Position numbers and translations under genes: made by a program
Assembly (NCBI GenBank): GCA_963855995.1
Contig: OY979726.1
Span: forward strand, 1,948,501 to 2,012,500
DNA length: 64,000 nucleotides
Origin: Muricea muricata
Taxonomy: Eukaryota; Cnidaria; Anthozoa; Malacalcyonacea; Plexauridae
Reading direction: 5' to 3'
Notes under the pieces: generated by a model
Database searches by the model: none
What the model saw: the letters and a program-made list of their open reading frames with translations, nothing else
What the model was told of the DNA's origin: nothing
Shown here: piece after piece, positions 1 to 13,000 of the stretch
Position numbering within the stretch: the stretch's first letter is position 1
Layout: each line of letters begins with the position of its first letter

Positions 1-357
1 AAGGTAAACTTTTGCGTGATATTGTTGTAGGGCTATCTAGGGGCATAGTCCAGTTCTTTACTGAAGTAAAATGACACTTCCATTTTTAGTCAATAAAAGT
101 CAAGGTACTGAATTTTACGTATTTTAAGCAAAAAAAATATTGGAAAAACATACTTATGTTAAAGTACTACTGAAATAGAATTTGATGGAACATTTATTTG
201 GGCAATAGTTGAACGGTAACGGCCCAGAGCCACACTCTGATTCCCGGGCTCTCTAATATCTCTGGGCTTTTCTGTTGGTCATGTAACTTAAAATAATACA
301 GACCGTATTAAGGACGATATTGAATTGCATATCGCAAATTGTGTCAAATACTATAAT

Positions 358-1079
358 TTAGGAGAGTTTATTTCCGATAACATTTCCAGTACCTTGAATT
401 TGGACGGTTTCTTTCTTAACTGATGCTGTACCGTCATTATTATCGTTGCTGATAAAGTTCTCACCAGGTTTTCCTTCGATTAAACGTTCAGAATACTTTC
501 GACCATTTTGTTCCTTTGCTTTGAAAACATTCACTTCTCTTTCTAATCGTTTTCGATCCGTCTCTATTTCTTCGATCTGAATTTGAAGTTCTTTTATCTG
601 GAATAGATGAAACAGCAAACTTGGTCGGCGCAAACATATCATCAATTCAATATCATAACAAGATTATTTGCACTGTCAGATTAACCAAGAGAAGACAAGA
701 CAAGAAATTATCAATTAAAAATATGTTTTTAATTCTTACTACACAATGAAGCTCCGATTCTTTTTTCCTCCAAGCTTCTTTTTGCTTCCGGAATTCTTCG
801 GCCATTTCAGAATGAACAGCGTTGCATTCACGTCTAAAAAGAGAAACAAAATTAATACAAGGGCAAACTGAGAATATTAGGTTTATAGATTAAATTTCCT
901 CCTGTAGTAACATTGGATCAATAAGAAATGATCCTTACTGGACTCCTAGAACAATAATGTAGAACTGACACAGAAAAACCATCAATCTACCTTAATCGTT
1001 GTGTCCATTTATTCTCCATATCTTCCAGCTCTTTACTCAAATTATTGGAGTAACTCTCCCGTAGTCTGTCTATCTCAGT
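358..1079 (-). CDS. Gene B exons 31-33: C-terminal coiled coil and stop
   Basis: Exons 1079-991 (89 bp), 833-740 (94 bp) and 597-358 (240 bp including TAA). They encode more coiled coil (TEIDRLRESYSNNLSKELED, EFRKQKEAWRKKESEL, IKELQIQIEEIETDRKRLER) and a short polar tail ending VIGNKLS. Phases 0/2/0 all fit. No motif is seen at the C-terminus. A weak 114-bp-repeat fragment lies in the intron at 895-975. Confidence 0.85.
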
Positions 1080-4000
1080 CTGTAAAATAAAAGTGCTCCC
1101 TTAATTCTGACGTTGTATGGGATCGAAATACTTTAAAGCTAAATATGGATTTTAAATTGCATGTGAATTCCAGGTTTCCAGTTAAAATAAATCTTCTATT
1201 CACAGAGATTGTTCTAAGGTGGTGATGGAACAACGAGCTGGAATGGGAAAAATACAACAATTCGCGTCCCATCGCTAAGCGCAAAAATTTTCGTGGGTTT
1301 TTTACGTTTGTAAGCCATTTATATACAGAACCCGACGGTTCTGTAACTGTAACTGTCATGTTATGTCACGTTGTATCAATTTTTATTATAAAACATACTA
1401 ATATTGTGGAGTAGAAGCTTGTTCAGGATTCCAAATGATACAAAAGCGATAAAACTTGTAAAAAATCGTTTCTTACACGTGAAACGGACTCAGTTTTGAT
1501 CATTTTTATTTTTAAACAGTAACAGTTATAACGGCAAACGTCGCGTTTCAAACGGCAAACATCACGTTACAAACGTAAAAAAAACTCGCACAAATGTTTG
1601 CGCTTAGTGGTTGGATGAAAATTGCTGTATTTCTAGACTTGTGAGTTTTGTAGTAACGGTTTACCAAACAAAACTTTGGGACTATGCGTGAACAAAAGTT
1701 ATACGTCCGCCACTTTTTTGCATGTTATGATATTGATAAACTTTTGTCAAGAAAAGTATCAAAAGTAGTTATATTTGCACACTGCGTAGCAGCTTACAAA
1801 TGGTTGTCGAGTTTTCTACCTGCAGTAAATGCGTTCTGTTCTGTGCCTTTTTCAACTTTTCTTTCACGACAAAATAATCATTGTCCTTGTCTTCGTCAAC
1901 CGAGGTCGTTTCTTCTTCATTGTTCAAACCATTCACTGAAACACGACTCGATTTACTTTGTCGGCTCTCGTTCTCGTTTGCAACCTGAGCCTTGTGCAGA
2001 GCATGCAATATTCTCTCCTTCTCCGTCGCTTCGCGGTTTATTTCCAACTCTTGCTGTTTGCCCTTTAGAACTTCGCTCTGGAGCTTCTTCCACAAGTCCT
2101 TACAATCACTTTCAAGTTGGGAAACGCGCTTCTTCAAGTACTTTTTCGAATTTTCTTTTATTTTCGACGGGCTTTTCTCGTTGTGCAATTCCTCCAACTT
2201 TAGTTTGGATTCGCCATCAGGAAAGTTGCTGCTGTTTGTCATCAAATGAAGTTTTTGTTTTTCTATTTCCAACTGATCGATGAGTTTTTCATTTTCGCTC
2301 GCGAGGAGGATGTTGTCTTCCTCCAATTTTCGCAAAGCCACTAGTTCCTGTTCGAGTTCACGAACACGGTTTTTTAATTGCTCGCAATTTTTACACTGTT
2401 CTTGTTGTTGCTGCTGCTGCTGTTGTTGTTGTTGTTGCCGCTCAACTTCTTTACCCAACTCTTCACTTCGCCCTTTCTCTTCGCTCAACTGCCGTTCGAA
2501 ATTCTCACATTTCTCCAAAAGTTCAGGGTAATTTCCAACCTGTTCCTGCAAGTTTGTGATAACTTCGTTCAATTCTCGACAATTCTCTTTTAGTTTCGTT
2601 ATCTCCGCGTCTTTTTCTTTAGTTATGGCGGTCTTTTCTTGCTCCGATAAATTTGTAAGCGAATAAAGCTGTTGAGATAAAGTCAGAGCCAAATTCCTTT
2701 CGACTTCTTGTAGTTCTTCTTGATGCAAACGTTTTAAGTTGTCCAACCCCTTCGCATGAACTTCGCAGTTGCTTTTCTTGTTGTCGTTGAAAGAAACTAA
2801 GCTATTAATTTGGGATTTCAGGTTTTGATTTTGTTTCTCAACAGAAGCGATCCTTTCTTCGTAATAAGTTGTTAGTTTTTGCTGTTCTTCAGTGTGGAAG
2901 TTTCGCGACTCTTCAAGCTCGTTTTCGTATTTAAACGCCATTAAGGATTTGTCATTTTTTATTGCTTTTAGTTTCTAAAGGGAAGAAATTGAATATGAAC
3001 ACTTGCAAATATTGTACAAAACTGAAGGATGGTTGTAACTTCTAAGCACAAAATAAATCTATAACAAATACAAAAAACGTTGTTCTGAAGTACGGATGTT
3101 CATGCATGATTAAGGGACAACTGAGTTGGATTGTATTATATATCATTTTGATAAACAAAAAAACGTTTTACAAAGCTTCAATGTGATTAATTTCTTCTTT
3201 ATTGTAATTAAATGCATTTGAAATGTATATTTTGGAGACTTGCAGTCGAATCCAACACATTTTTGGTAAAAATATTGTGGTGGATACTACGGCACACGAA
3301 AAAATAGCTTAAAATATTCAAGCTACTGAAATATAGCATTTTTACGCCAAGAGAATAAACTGTGTCTATTGAACGAATTTTTTAGATCGACTGTTCCATC
3401 CACCATATTAGCCCAGCTTTCAGGTCCGCTTATGTCCAATTCCAGTTTCTCTTTTGCATGAATACATATATAACAATAACAAGAACAATTTGCACAGAGT
3501 GGGTAATATCCCGCATTGCAAATTTACCGAATGATATATTTGAACCAGTGTGTGCACTACGACTAACCATAGTTAATAGAGTAGATGGTTTGGAAACTCA
3601 TTAGAATAGCAATATATCTCATTATCTATGTTGGTCAACGTTTATGCAAAAATATGGTTCTTCATCGTCACGTGTGTATTGTGTTTTTGCCAAATCCACC
3701 AATAGCAATTCTTGAATTACCCTATTGTTCAAGTCGCGCATGGCTAACTTTCCTAAAACGTTGTTATTGGTTAGTTAGGCAAGAATACAATACGCACGTG
3801 ACGATGAAGGACCTTATTTCCGCATAAACCAGAACAACAACATAGATAATGACTTATATTGTAGTTCTAATGAGTTTCCAAACCATCTAGCTCTATTAAC
3901 TACGGACTGACAGTGTTCATAATATGCCCCTTAAATGTCATGTGATGTAAGCTTGTTTTCAACCGAAGAACGTGGTAGCGCAAACATCATTCGAACTGGG

Positions 4001-7000
4001 CGAAAAACATCGAATATTTGCTGACAACATGACAACAAACAGTATTCATAATTTTATTTTATCTTGTATGTGTTATGTCAAAGTCTCGTGTCTTGAAAAA
4101 TCGTGATTATATCTAGCAGGATCGAAGGAACTAGACTCAGTTTTGAAATATCACATACTCAAACCGACCTGACACCTTACAGGGACCGCGGAGCAATTTT
4201 TAGATTGAGGGGGCCGAATGCTTAGCTTCCCAGGGATGGGAAGGGGGCCGGGGCAACAATCGAGTCCCCATTCTTGCTTCATTCTTTTTCAACTTTTTTC
4301 CGTTTTTTTAAGTTTTTTTCTTAAACTATCTTGCGGTTGCGACGTGCTTATGTTTCTTGTTGGGGTTTTTTTCGTTCTTTATTAGTAAATACTGGAAAAA
4401 ATATATGTATGTTATTTCGACGCCAATCCTTTTGCTGGATGTCAGAGTGCGTTTTCCCAAAATCACAGCCAAAATGTCAGTAATGAGGTGCTCTTGACCT
4501 GAGCTGTAACGCTACTTATTGGAAAAACGTCAAGTAGCACTGGTTATAATTAACCGCCATTCAATCAATCACAGGAAAATTATTGGGGGGGGGGGCAAGG
4601 CCCCCGGGCCCCCCCTCCTCCGCGGTCCCTGCCTTAGCTCAGTTGGCTGAGCATTGGCATTCCAAAGATCGCAGGTTCCATTCCCGCCGTGGTCAGGCAT
4701 ATTTTTAATTTGCTTGGCGTTGAATATACAGTAGACTCAGAGTAATGACATCTCAAACATAACAGAAAACATCGAGAATGAAAGGCAGCCTTTGTCATAA
4801 TTGTTTTCACGTTAATTACTCTCTTAAAGCCACTTCTAGAAATGTTTAAACAAGGGTGGCGCATGCAAATTCATGCAAATCTCCCGCGTTTGGCAACACA
4901 AAGACAATATATAAAAAATGTGTAGTTGTAGTTGGATAATCGGCCGATCACGCACGACGTATAATCGTCCATATTTTCTCTTCACCTCATCCAGCCACCC
5001 CGTACCCTGGTACCATGCATGCAGTGTGTGGTAAAATTCATAAGATGACCGTATACTTTAATAATTTGAATAACTTCTATACAGTACATAACTTCTTTGT
5101 AAGGTTGCATGCACAATACTATGCTTAAGTTTGTAGAAATACGACAGGAAAACTTATCATCGCAAAACCTTCGATCCGTTTGCTCGGATCTTCATCAGTG
5201 CAATTAACGCTCCTTAATTTTTATACTCGATGACCTTATCGCAAACATTAACGTAACAATACGTATAGTCACGTCAAATTTCGGTATTGTGTCCTCGTAT
5301 TTAGTACTTTTTTAGTGAATGCGAAGTGTACTTTTTATTCACTATAACACATACTAAAATATTCTAAATTTCTAATAACTCTAATATAGTGCCTGTGTCT
5401 GCAATGCATGACGTTCATGTTGAATTAAAATTATACCCAGACAAGCATAAAATATAAATTGAAATCGCTAATACAGTTTCATTTAATATTTAGCCTCAAT
5501 TATAGGTGCCTATATGTACTGCATTATACAATATGGTTGTATTTATATACAGTGTCCAGAGCAATTAATATTGTATGTACTCTGATCGACTTACCATTTC
5601 CAATTGTTTGATATCGTTGTCACTTGGTAAACATTCAGGAATATTGGCTGATTGTTTCACCTCCTCATTCGAGACCATCTTATGGTCCAAACTCGTCTCT
5701 CCCTGTTCTTGGTTGGCGAGCTCTGTCTTCAAAGCCTCGATTGTATTTTTACTTAAAATTTCATCCACAGAATTTAACTCATCTTCAGCTTTGAGCAATC
5801 GTTTGAACGTTTGGTTTTCCTTTTCGAGCGTTTGTAGTTTCTCGCCAAATTCGTTGCGAAGTTTTTCATTTTGCAGCTCGGCTTGCTGTTTGTCCTTGTA
5901 CAACTTTTCGTTCATCGCCAACAAGCTTTTGTTTGCCTTCATAAGCTTTCGACTGAGCTGTCTTAGTTGTTTGACGTCCATATTTTGAGGCAGCGATGTT
6001 TTCGAAGCTTTCGATTCTTCAGTTACTTCACCAGAGGGATCTTTAACATTCGTCGCTTTATTTCCTTCTTCGCCCTCTGTAATAAATCACAAATACCAGA
6101 AATGATGATTGGTTTCAAAACGGCGTTATTGTGCTCCACGCACTGAGCTCTAACTCAGTGGCTCCACCATAAAGCAATATTATCATCAATGTTAACGTCA
6201 TGCAAATTTTGCAGTAATAAGTTCAATGAAGCGAGAACTATTTGGACATAATAGCTTTCCAGCCACTACATGTTCTTCATTATTGCCCATATATGCAATA
6301 ACGCATAGCTGATGGTATTAAAAGCAAGCTCGCCTACATTGACTCACGGTTTTTTTCTATTTTTGTCGAACATCTGCTTGGTAGGATAGTACTTCCTAAG
6401 CCCTCTCAAAACTGACATATGCTTGTCTTTTTTTTAGTTTCTAAAGACAATTACTGCCAAGTTAAGTGCATGTCTGCTGTATTTTTAATCGGCTAGTGAA
6501 ATTTGTATTCGCAGGAGGAAACGGTTGAGGCGGGTTATAACTGGGTACGTTTCTGTGATGGTCATGAAGAGTTAGCTTCAAGTTTTGAAGCGGAATTTTT
6601 AAGAAATGCTATAAGTATATATTGATTTTTGATTAAGATGATGATTAATCCGTTTTCCCAGTTGGTGATTCCTTACGAATCAGTCTTCAAATCTGAGAAT
6701 TTACCCTCATAAAAATTCCTGTTGTGAGGAGCGCTGAAACATAGAAACTAAATGACAACGCGATGGCATTTCTTAACTGTAAAAACGGCTAAAATTAAGA
6801 CATAGCCTTCATAAGGAGAAGCTTGTAAGACATAAATTGAAGCTTTGCTGTAAAAGGGTGGCTCGTGGGAGGAGGTGGGGTAAGGTTTAAGATTAAGATT
6901 AGTGTTAGAGTTAATGAACTGCCACAAAATCATAGTTTACCCTAACCTGTTCGCGGGCATCTAAATTAACATAAATTGCGCTTCCTCTTTCAGCGACTCC

Positions 7001-10000
7001 CTCCATAGTTTAGTGATCAGGGTATTGTACAGGCATCTCAAAGGTGCGATTAATTCTGCAAGATAACCTATTTTGACATGTTTGACACGGTTCTATAGGC
7101 CAGAAAAGGACCCCTGCGGACAATGCAATTGACTGGCCCGAAACTGCGTAATGAACATGCGCATAAGGCGCGACTACACAAACTTCGAAGATTCTGCTTC
7201 GAGTGGTTCTTCTTGACGAGGCCGCAAGGCAAGGCAGCCTTCCAGAAATTTCGATAAAAGGTAAACTTTTACAACGGGCCTGCTTTTACAACTAGCTGAT
7301 CTGACCGTGAGTAAAAGGCCTGGAACTAGCTACCAAATAGAAATCCATTTTGCTGTTGTTAATCACTTATATCTTTTGCTTTCGTTTGTGAAACTTGTTG
7401 AAACTTAGTAACTCTCTTTAATAAAGAAAATTATAAGTCTGCCAGAAATTTAGAAGCAAAGTAAATTATATTTCATGAGAAATTTGATCATTTGGATAGA
7501 AAAATGGATTTCTACTTGGCAATTAGTGCTAGTACTTTTTCGTGTTTTCAGATCAACTGGAATATATGAACTTTCAGAAGATCTTGCTGATTTATACAAT
7601 CACAATTTGCTTCTAGCGCTTGTGGGACGTGTACACCCACGCATGCGTAAACTAAGCCGCGACGTGTTCTGTGCTACTTACCTTATTTTCAGGTATCGCC
7701 TTCCCCCATTTGGGACCGGTCATTATTAATGAAAGGGGGCGAGAGTGGGGTGGGATGTCTTTGCGTTAGTGAGTAAGTGGCGTATCAACTTTTTCAAGGT
7801 CGAAATTTAGCTGATCTCTAAGCGCGAAGAGCATGATGGGCGGCATAAACCTGTCAATTGCCAGATTAAAATGTTTTTAGATTTTTTATAATTACCGAAT
7901 CATGCACAATTCGCTCGTGCTGCTCAGAGACTTTGGAAGTTTAAAGCCTGTTTTTCCAACGTTTTGCGTCGCGCAATCAAATTCGCCTAGTGGAAATATT
8001 ACCGTACTTCTTTGCAGTGTATTAATAATTAGTGTGTGTTTAATAAATAGAACATGCCATTAATATCATTATTATCATCCCAATTATCAGTAAATCATGC
8101 ACTAACTATTATCATAGTTAATAGAGCTAGATGGTTTGGAAACTCATTAGAACTACAATATAAGTCATTATCTATGTTGATGTTCTGGTTTATGCGGAAA
8201 TAAGGTCCTTCATCGTCACGTGCGTATTGTATTCTTGCTTAACTAACCAATAACAACGTTTTAGGAAAGTTAGCCATGCGCGACTTGAACAATAGGGTAA
8301 TTCAAGAATTGCTATTGGTGGATTTGGCAAAAACACAATACACACGTGACGATGAAGAACCATATTTTTGCACGAACGTTGACCAACATAGATAATGAGA
8401 TATATTGCTATTCTAATGAGTTTCCAAACCATCTACTCTATTAACTATGCTATTATGATTATGTACAAGTTAGTATAAATTAATTTTATAATTGTTTTTG
8501 TTAGTTCATTACTCCGTAGTTTAAAATTAAGGTCTAACTTTTGGGTATGATATAAAATTATTTGCTTGATGTAACATTTAAATACACAGTATCATTAGTA
8601 ATAGTACCAAACAGTGGTATTAGCGTTAATAAAGCCAAAATGATAATTAGTTATCTGAAAGCTTAAAATATACATTTAGTTTTTATATTATTTTAGGTGT
8701 GTGTAATATTATTGTTACCCAGAATAGGGATATACAGAAGATTTCATTCAAGTATATAATGTCTCCTCACTTCTGCACTGCGCTTGTTGTTCTACACTTT
8801 TAATTTCCTTGCTAGAAAGATAGCGACGAAAACTGTCAGTCGTTTCGAACCAGTGAACTCTCTATAATTCTACCTGGAACGATAACATGGCCGCCATCTT
8901 TGAAGCCAAATTGAAAGCCGCCATTGATAACCAGGAGTAAAAAAAGTCGCCCATTTTCAAACGCTGTTTAACACTGCAATAGCGCCCTTTTAATCTGGTT
9001 TAAACTCAAATGTCTTCTAGTCTCAAAACAGGGTTAAAAAACAGCGTTTACAACGGTGATTTTTTTGTGGCTACTGGCAATCATAGGCGGTCTGAAATTT
9101 TGCTTCAAAAATGGCGGCAAGTTATCGTTCCAAATATAATTACACAGAATTTATTGGTCAAAATGCGTTTAGATTATTATAGCAGTTTAATGGTGGGAAT
9201 TTACTAAACCGGCTAAGTTTTACTTTGCTAGGAAGACGACGGCTGTGGGGACAAAAAACATCAAAGCCCTTATGAGGAGTGAGACTTCTGTTGTATCCGT
9301 ATTCTGTGATATTAGTTAGTATTAATGTTACATATATTAATTACAACACCCACTGGAAGTCAGCTCTAAATCTCTTGGAATTCACTCTTGATAAAAACCA
9401 ATCTCCCTTGAGCTAAGCAAAAGACAAAATCCAGCACACAAGACGATGATTAGTAATAAAATAGTAAAATATATTGTTAGTTAAATATATTGTTAGTAAA
9501 ATATATTGTATGTGTCATTGATACATAACGCTATAAATATTTACAATTGAATAAAATATACAAGTTCCATTTGTGCAAAAATATATAAAAAAAACTTTTC
9601 AATTTCAAAAGTAGAAATATTTCTTTGATTTGAGCAATTTCTGCCGCAAAATCAAAATCACCTTTCTTTGTCTGTTTACAATGGTATTGTTGGACAAAAT
9701 GTGGGAGAAAACCTTTCTTAGTTTCGACACTAAATTCCGCCCCACAATACCATTGGCGACTATTTCAAAACCAGTTTATTTTGAAACGCCAATTTCTAGC
9801 AAAAATTATCAACGTTCGTATAAGTAGAATAAAACTACTTTAAATACCGCAAGAATAGTAGTAAATAAATATGTTAGTAATATGCTACGATATATTAGTA
9901 AAATACAATTCTGCTAAATTACGAGGTACAATTAAAAATGCATATGTTATTGTCGTCAGTAATGTAATACTAAAGTTAGTACATTAGTAGATTATTTTAC

Positions 10001-13000
10001 GTCATAATTGACATTGTCATATACCCAGTCTACTCTAAGTAGTTCCAGGTAACAGCGTACAAGCCGGAATAAATACCCACCAAAGTCTAACACTGTTTAT
10101 GTCAGAGAAACTAGGCCCTTTAAAAGCTTTCCAGGTTTTTGTGATCACATCATAGGAATCTTATATGAGTTTTTGGAGATTGTACCAAAAACTTTGAGGC
10201 CTACAAATCGATGGTTAAGATCATCAAAGAGAGCTTTTGTTAGTTTTTCAGAACGTAGAATTGATCAATCGTGAAAAAACCTCTCTTGTTTTGATCACAG
10301 AAACCTGAATAGCGCAAACCGCTAGCCTAAGGACAGCTGGCGTTTAAAACGCTAACATGCAAGCTATACTAACAGATCAGTTTCTAATAATAGTCTAACC
10401 ATAGATTGAGATGTTCTACAGCTATGTTTGTTTCAAAACATTTACTTCTAGATACTACGCCTAGCCATTAGTTACTTCACTTTGAAGCTCATTAAACTAT
10501 CATCATTATTTTATCCTTGATAATATTAATAAAGAATTAGGAATTAGTAGAACTTACAAAGGTGGAGGGAAATTAAGAAATTTGCAATGAATTGACATCA
10601 AGTGAAGAAGCGAATAATATATATATATATATCTTGTTAGGTATAAATTTTGTGTAATTGTAGCCGAAAAAATCTGTATAAATGATAAATATACAAAATA
10701 TATAAAACTCCTTGTGCGTGATTCAATATTGTGCAGTTTTTTGGCTGTTGGTATGATCTCGCTTTGCTAGAACGAAACGAGAGGCAGGATGATTTGGATG
10801 TATTGAGGTAAGCTCACGGTTCAGGATTCAGTACAAATTCATTATTTTCTAAGTAATAGAATATAGTAGTAACAAACGAAAGCTTGTTGAAGCAGCAACA
10901 CTAAAACAGCATCGTGTTTAACTATGAGATCTTCTAGCCCAGGGGTCAGTTGTAAACTTTCTAAACGTGTTTACTAGCTGGTAAAACTCATATTAAAGTT
11001 TAGCATTTTCGACTTTGCAAGTTCAATATCCAGTGGCAGCGCCAAAGAGGGGGGGGGGGGGGCAAGGGAGGCATTTGTGTCCTGCCTCCGAGATTGCCCC
11101 CACACTCCGAGATCGCAACAAAGTTTGGCAAAAATTAAGGGCCATCTATTGACTATCATTAGTATCTAAAACAATCTCCCTACCCCCTACCCCCCCCAAA
11201 AAACACTCCTTTGCCCTCCAATTGCCCCTTATTCAGTTTAGCCTGGCGCCGCTACTGTCAATATTTCTGGTGTCATTGCGGTGTTATCCTTTCTGTGGCG
11301 GTTGACAAAACCCTATCTGGCGGATAACGCTATCCGCATATCGTACAACGAATCGAGGCATTTCAGTTTTTTAACTCGAATGTAAACTTCATCTCAGACC
11401 AGGCAAGCTATATCAGTACCTCAAAATTCTTTCACGTACATTCCATCCTGTCCCAGCTAAGCAGAATCATACCAACAGCCCATGAAAATATCGAATTATA
11501 AATATATTATTCACATTCGGATATATTTAGTACTTACCCTGACCCCCTGTAGTTTCGCCTAATCTCTCCGTCAACAGTCCTTGAATTTCCTTTTCCAATT
11601 GATAATATTTCGCAGAAAATGCTCCATCATCCTCAAAAAGATCAGTGTTGTCATCTATGTCATCGTCGGAAACTTTATTATTCGTCATAACGGCAGGCTT
11701 GGTTACATATTCAGTCTTTTTCTCCTCGACCAGCGGCTCTGCTGATCGTTTCCTTGGTTTGACTCTAGGAGACCCATCGTTACCATTTATGACCCTATGT
11801 GACCCATTTTGGTCGGTAGTATCCTTCTTTTGTCTTAGTTTTTCGTTTTCGTCCATTTTCGACTATAAAAATGCCAATTAAGTTAAAAACATTTAATTTC
11901 TAAAAATTTTTTCCTAGAGGTCCAGTAAGGATCACCTCTTATTGATGCAGTGTTACCACAGGAAGAAACCTAAACTAAACTAACTTCTATCAGTTCTAAA
12001 CTGTTCTTCCTAGAGGTCCAGTCAGTAGCGAAGCCAGCCCGACAATTTGGTTATGCTGTGCAAATTTAAATCATTATCATTATTCATTTCTTTAGAAATT
12101 CATTCCTTGTACGGTCAAAAACACAGAAAAATTTGCATTTGCATGACCAAATGTCTGGCTGGGTTCGCTACTGGGTCCAGTAAGGATCATCTCTTATGGA
12201 TCCAGTGTTTACTACAGGAGGAAAACGTAAACTAAACTCCTAGATCATATTATTGACAAAGTTTTTTCCATGCTTATCAGATCAACCAACCTTTCTGTCA
12301 GCATTAGGAGATCCCTCCCCACCATTTAACATTTTGGAGTGACCGTTAAAATCCCTAATTTTCCCATGGGCTTTTTCGCTACTTTCCAATCGTTGTTTTA
12401 GTGCCTTGTTCTCGTCTAAGACAGCCCGTAATTCCTTGTGGGACTTTTCAAGCTTCTCCTACAAAAAACATTAAAGATTTCTCAATTTAAAAGCTGCCAA
12501 ACTGCCACACAAGTTGTGGCTGTCACACAACTTTATCATCATAAATCCAGTTTACAATAATATCAGCCGCACACACCTGTAGATTTGAGATATCCTCTTC
12601 CATCTCATCAATCTCATTTTCTCTCTGTGTCCCCTCGTGTTCCAGTTCGACCAATTGTTCCTCGAGACCCTTACATCTCGTCTCCAGTTTCCTTTTATGT
12701 TCCACGACTCGTTCCACTTCCTCCAAGTCCTCGAGCTGCGAATTTATCGTTGCATTCAAGCGTTCTATCTCAGCATGGGCGTCTTCAAGTTCTTTAGACA
12801 GAAGCTCTACTTGATTTTCAAGTTCATTTACCAATGTATTCTGCTCATTTCCGCCTTCACACTTAGTATGAGTAATTTTTGAGCCTGTTTTGTCCTCAAA
12901 TACATCACCGTCGTCCTCTTCTGTGATGGAAGATTTACTTCTTGACTTCAAAGCTTCATGTGTTTCCTGAAGTTGTTTCAATTGTTCTTCAATCTTTCTA

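Noticed and set aside
1684-2283. 199-codon plus-strand frame opposite exon 30
   Set aside because: Antisense shadow of the coiled-coil exon: Ser/Phe/Cys-rich as expected of reversed Lys/Glu codons.
3585-3827. 80-codon frame, repeated at 8190-8432
   Set aside because: It lies wholly inside the 333-bp MITE and is present only because the two copies are nearly identical.
4630-4699. Functional tRNA gene
   Set aside because: A and B boxes are present, but the anticodon arm is too short and the 5' end is a MITE junction. A SINE origin fits better.
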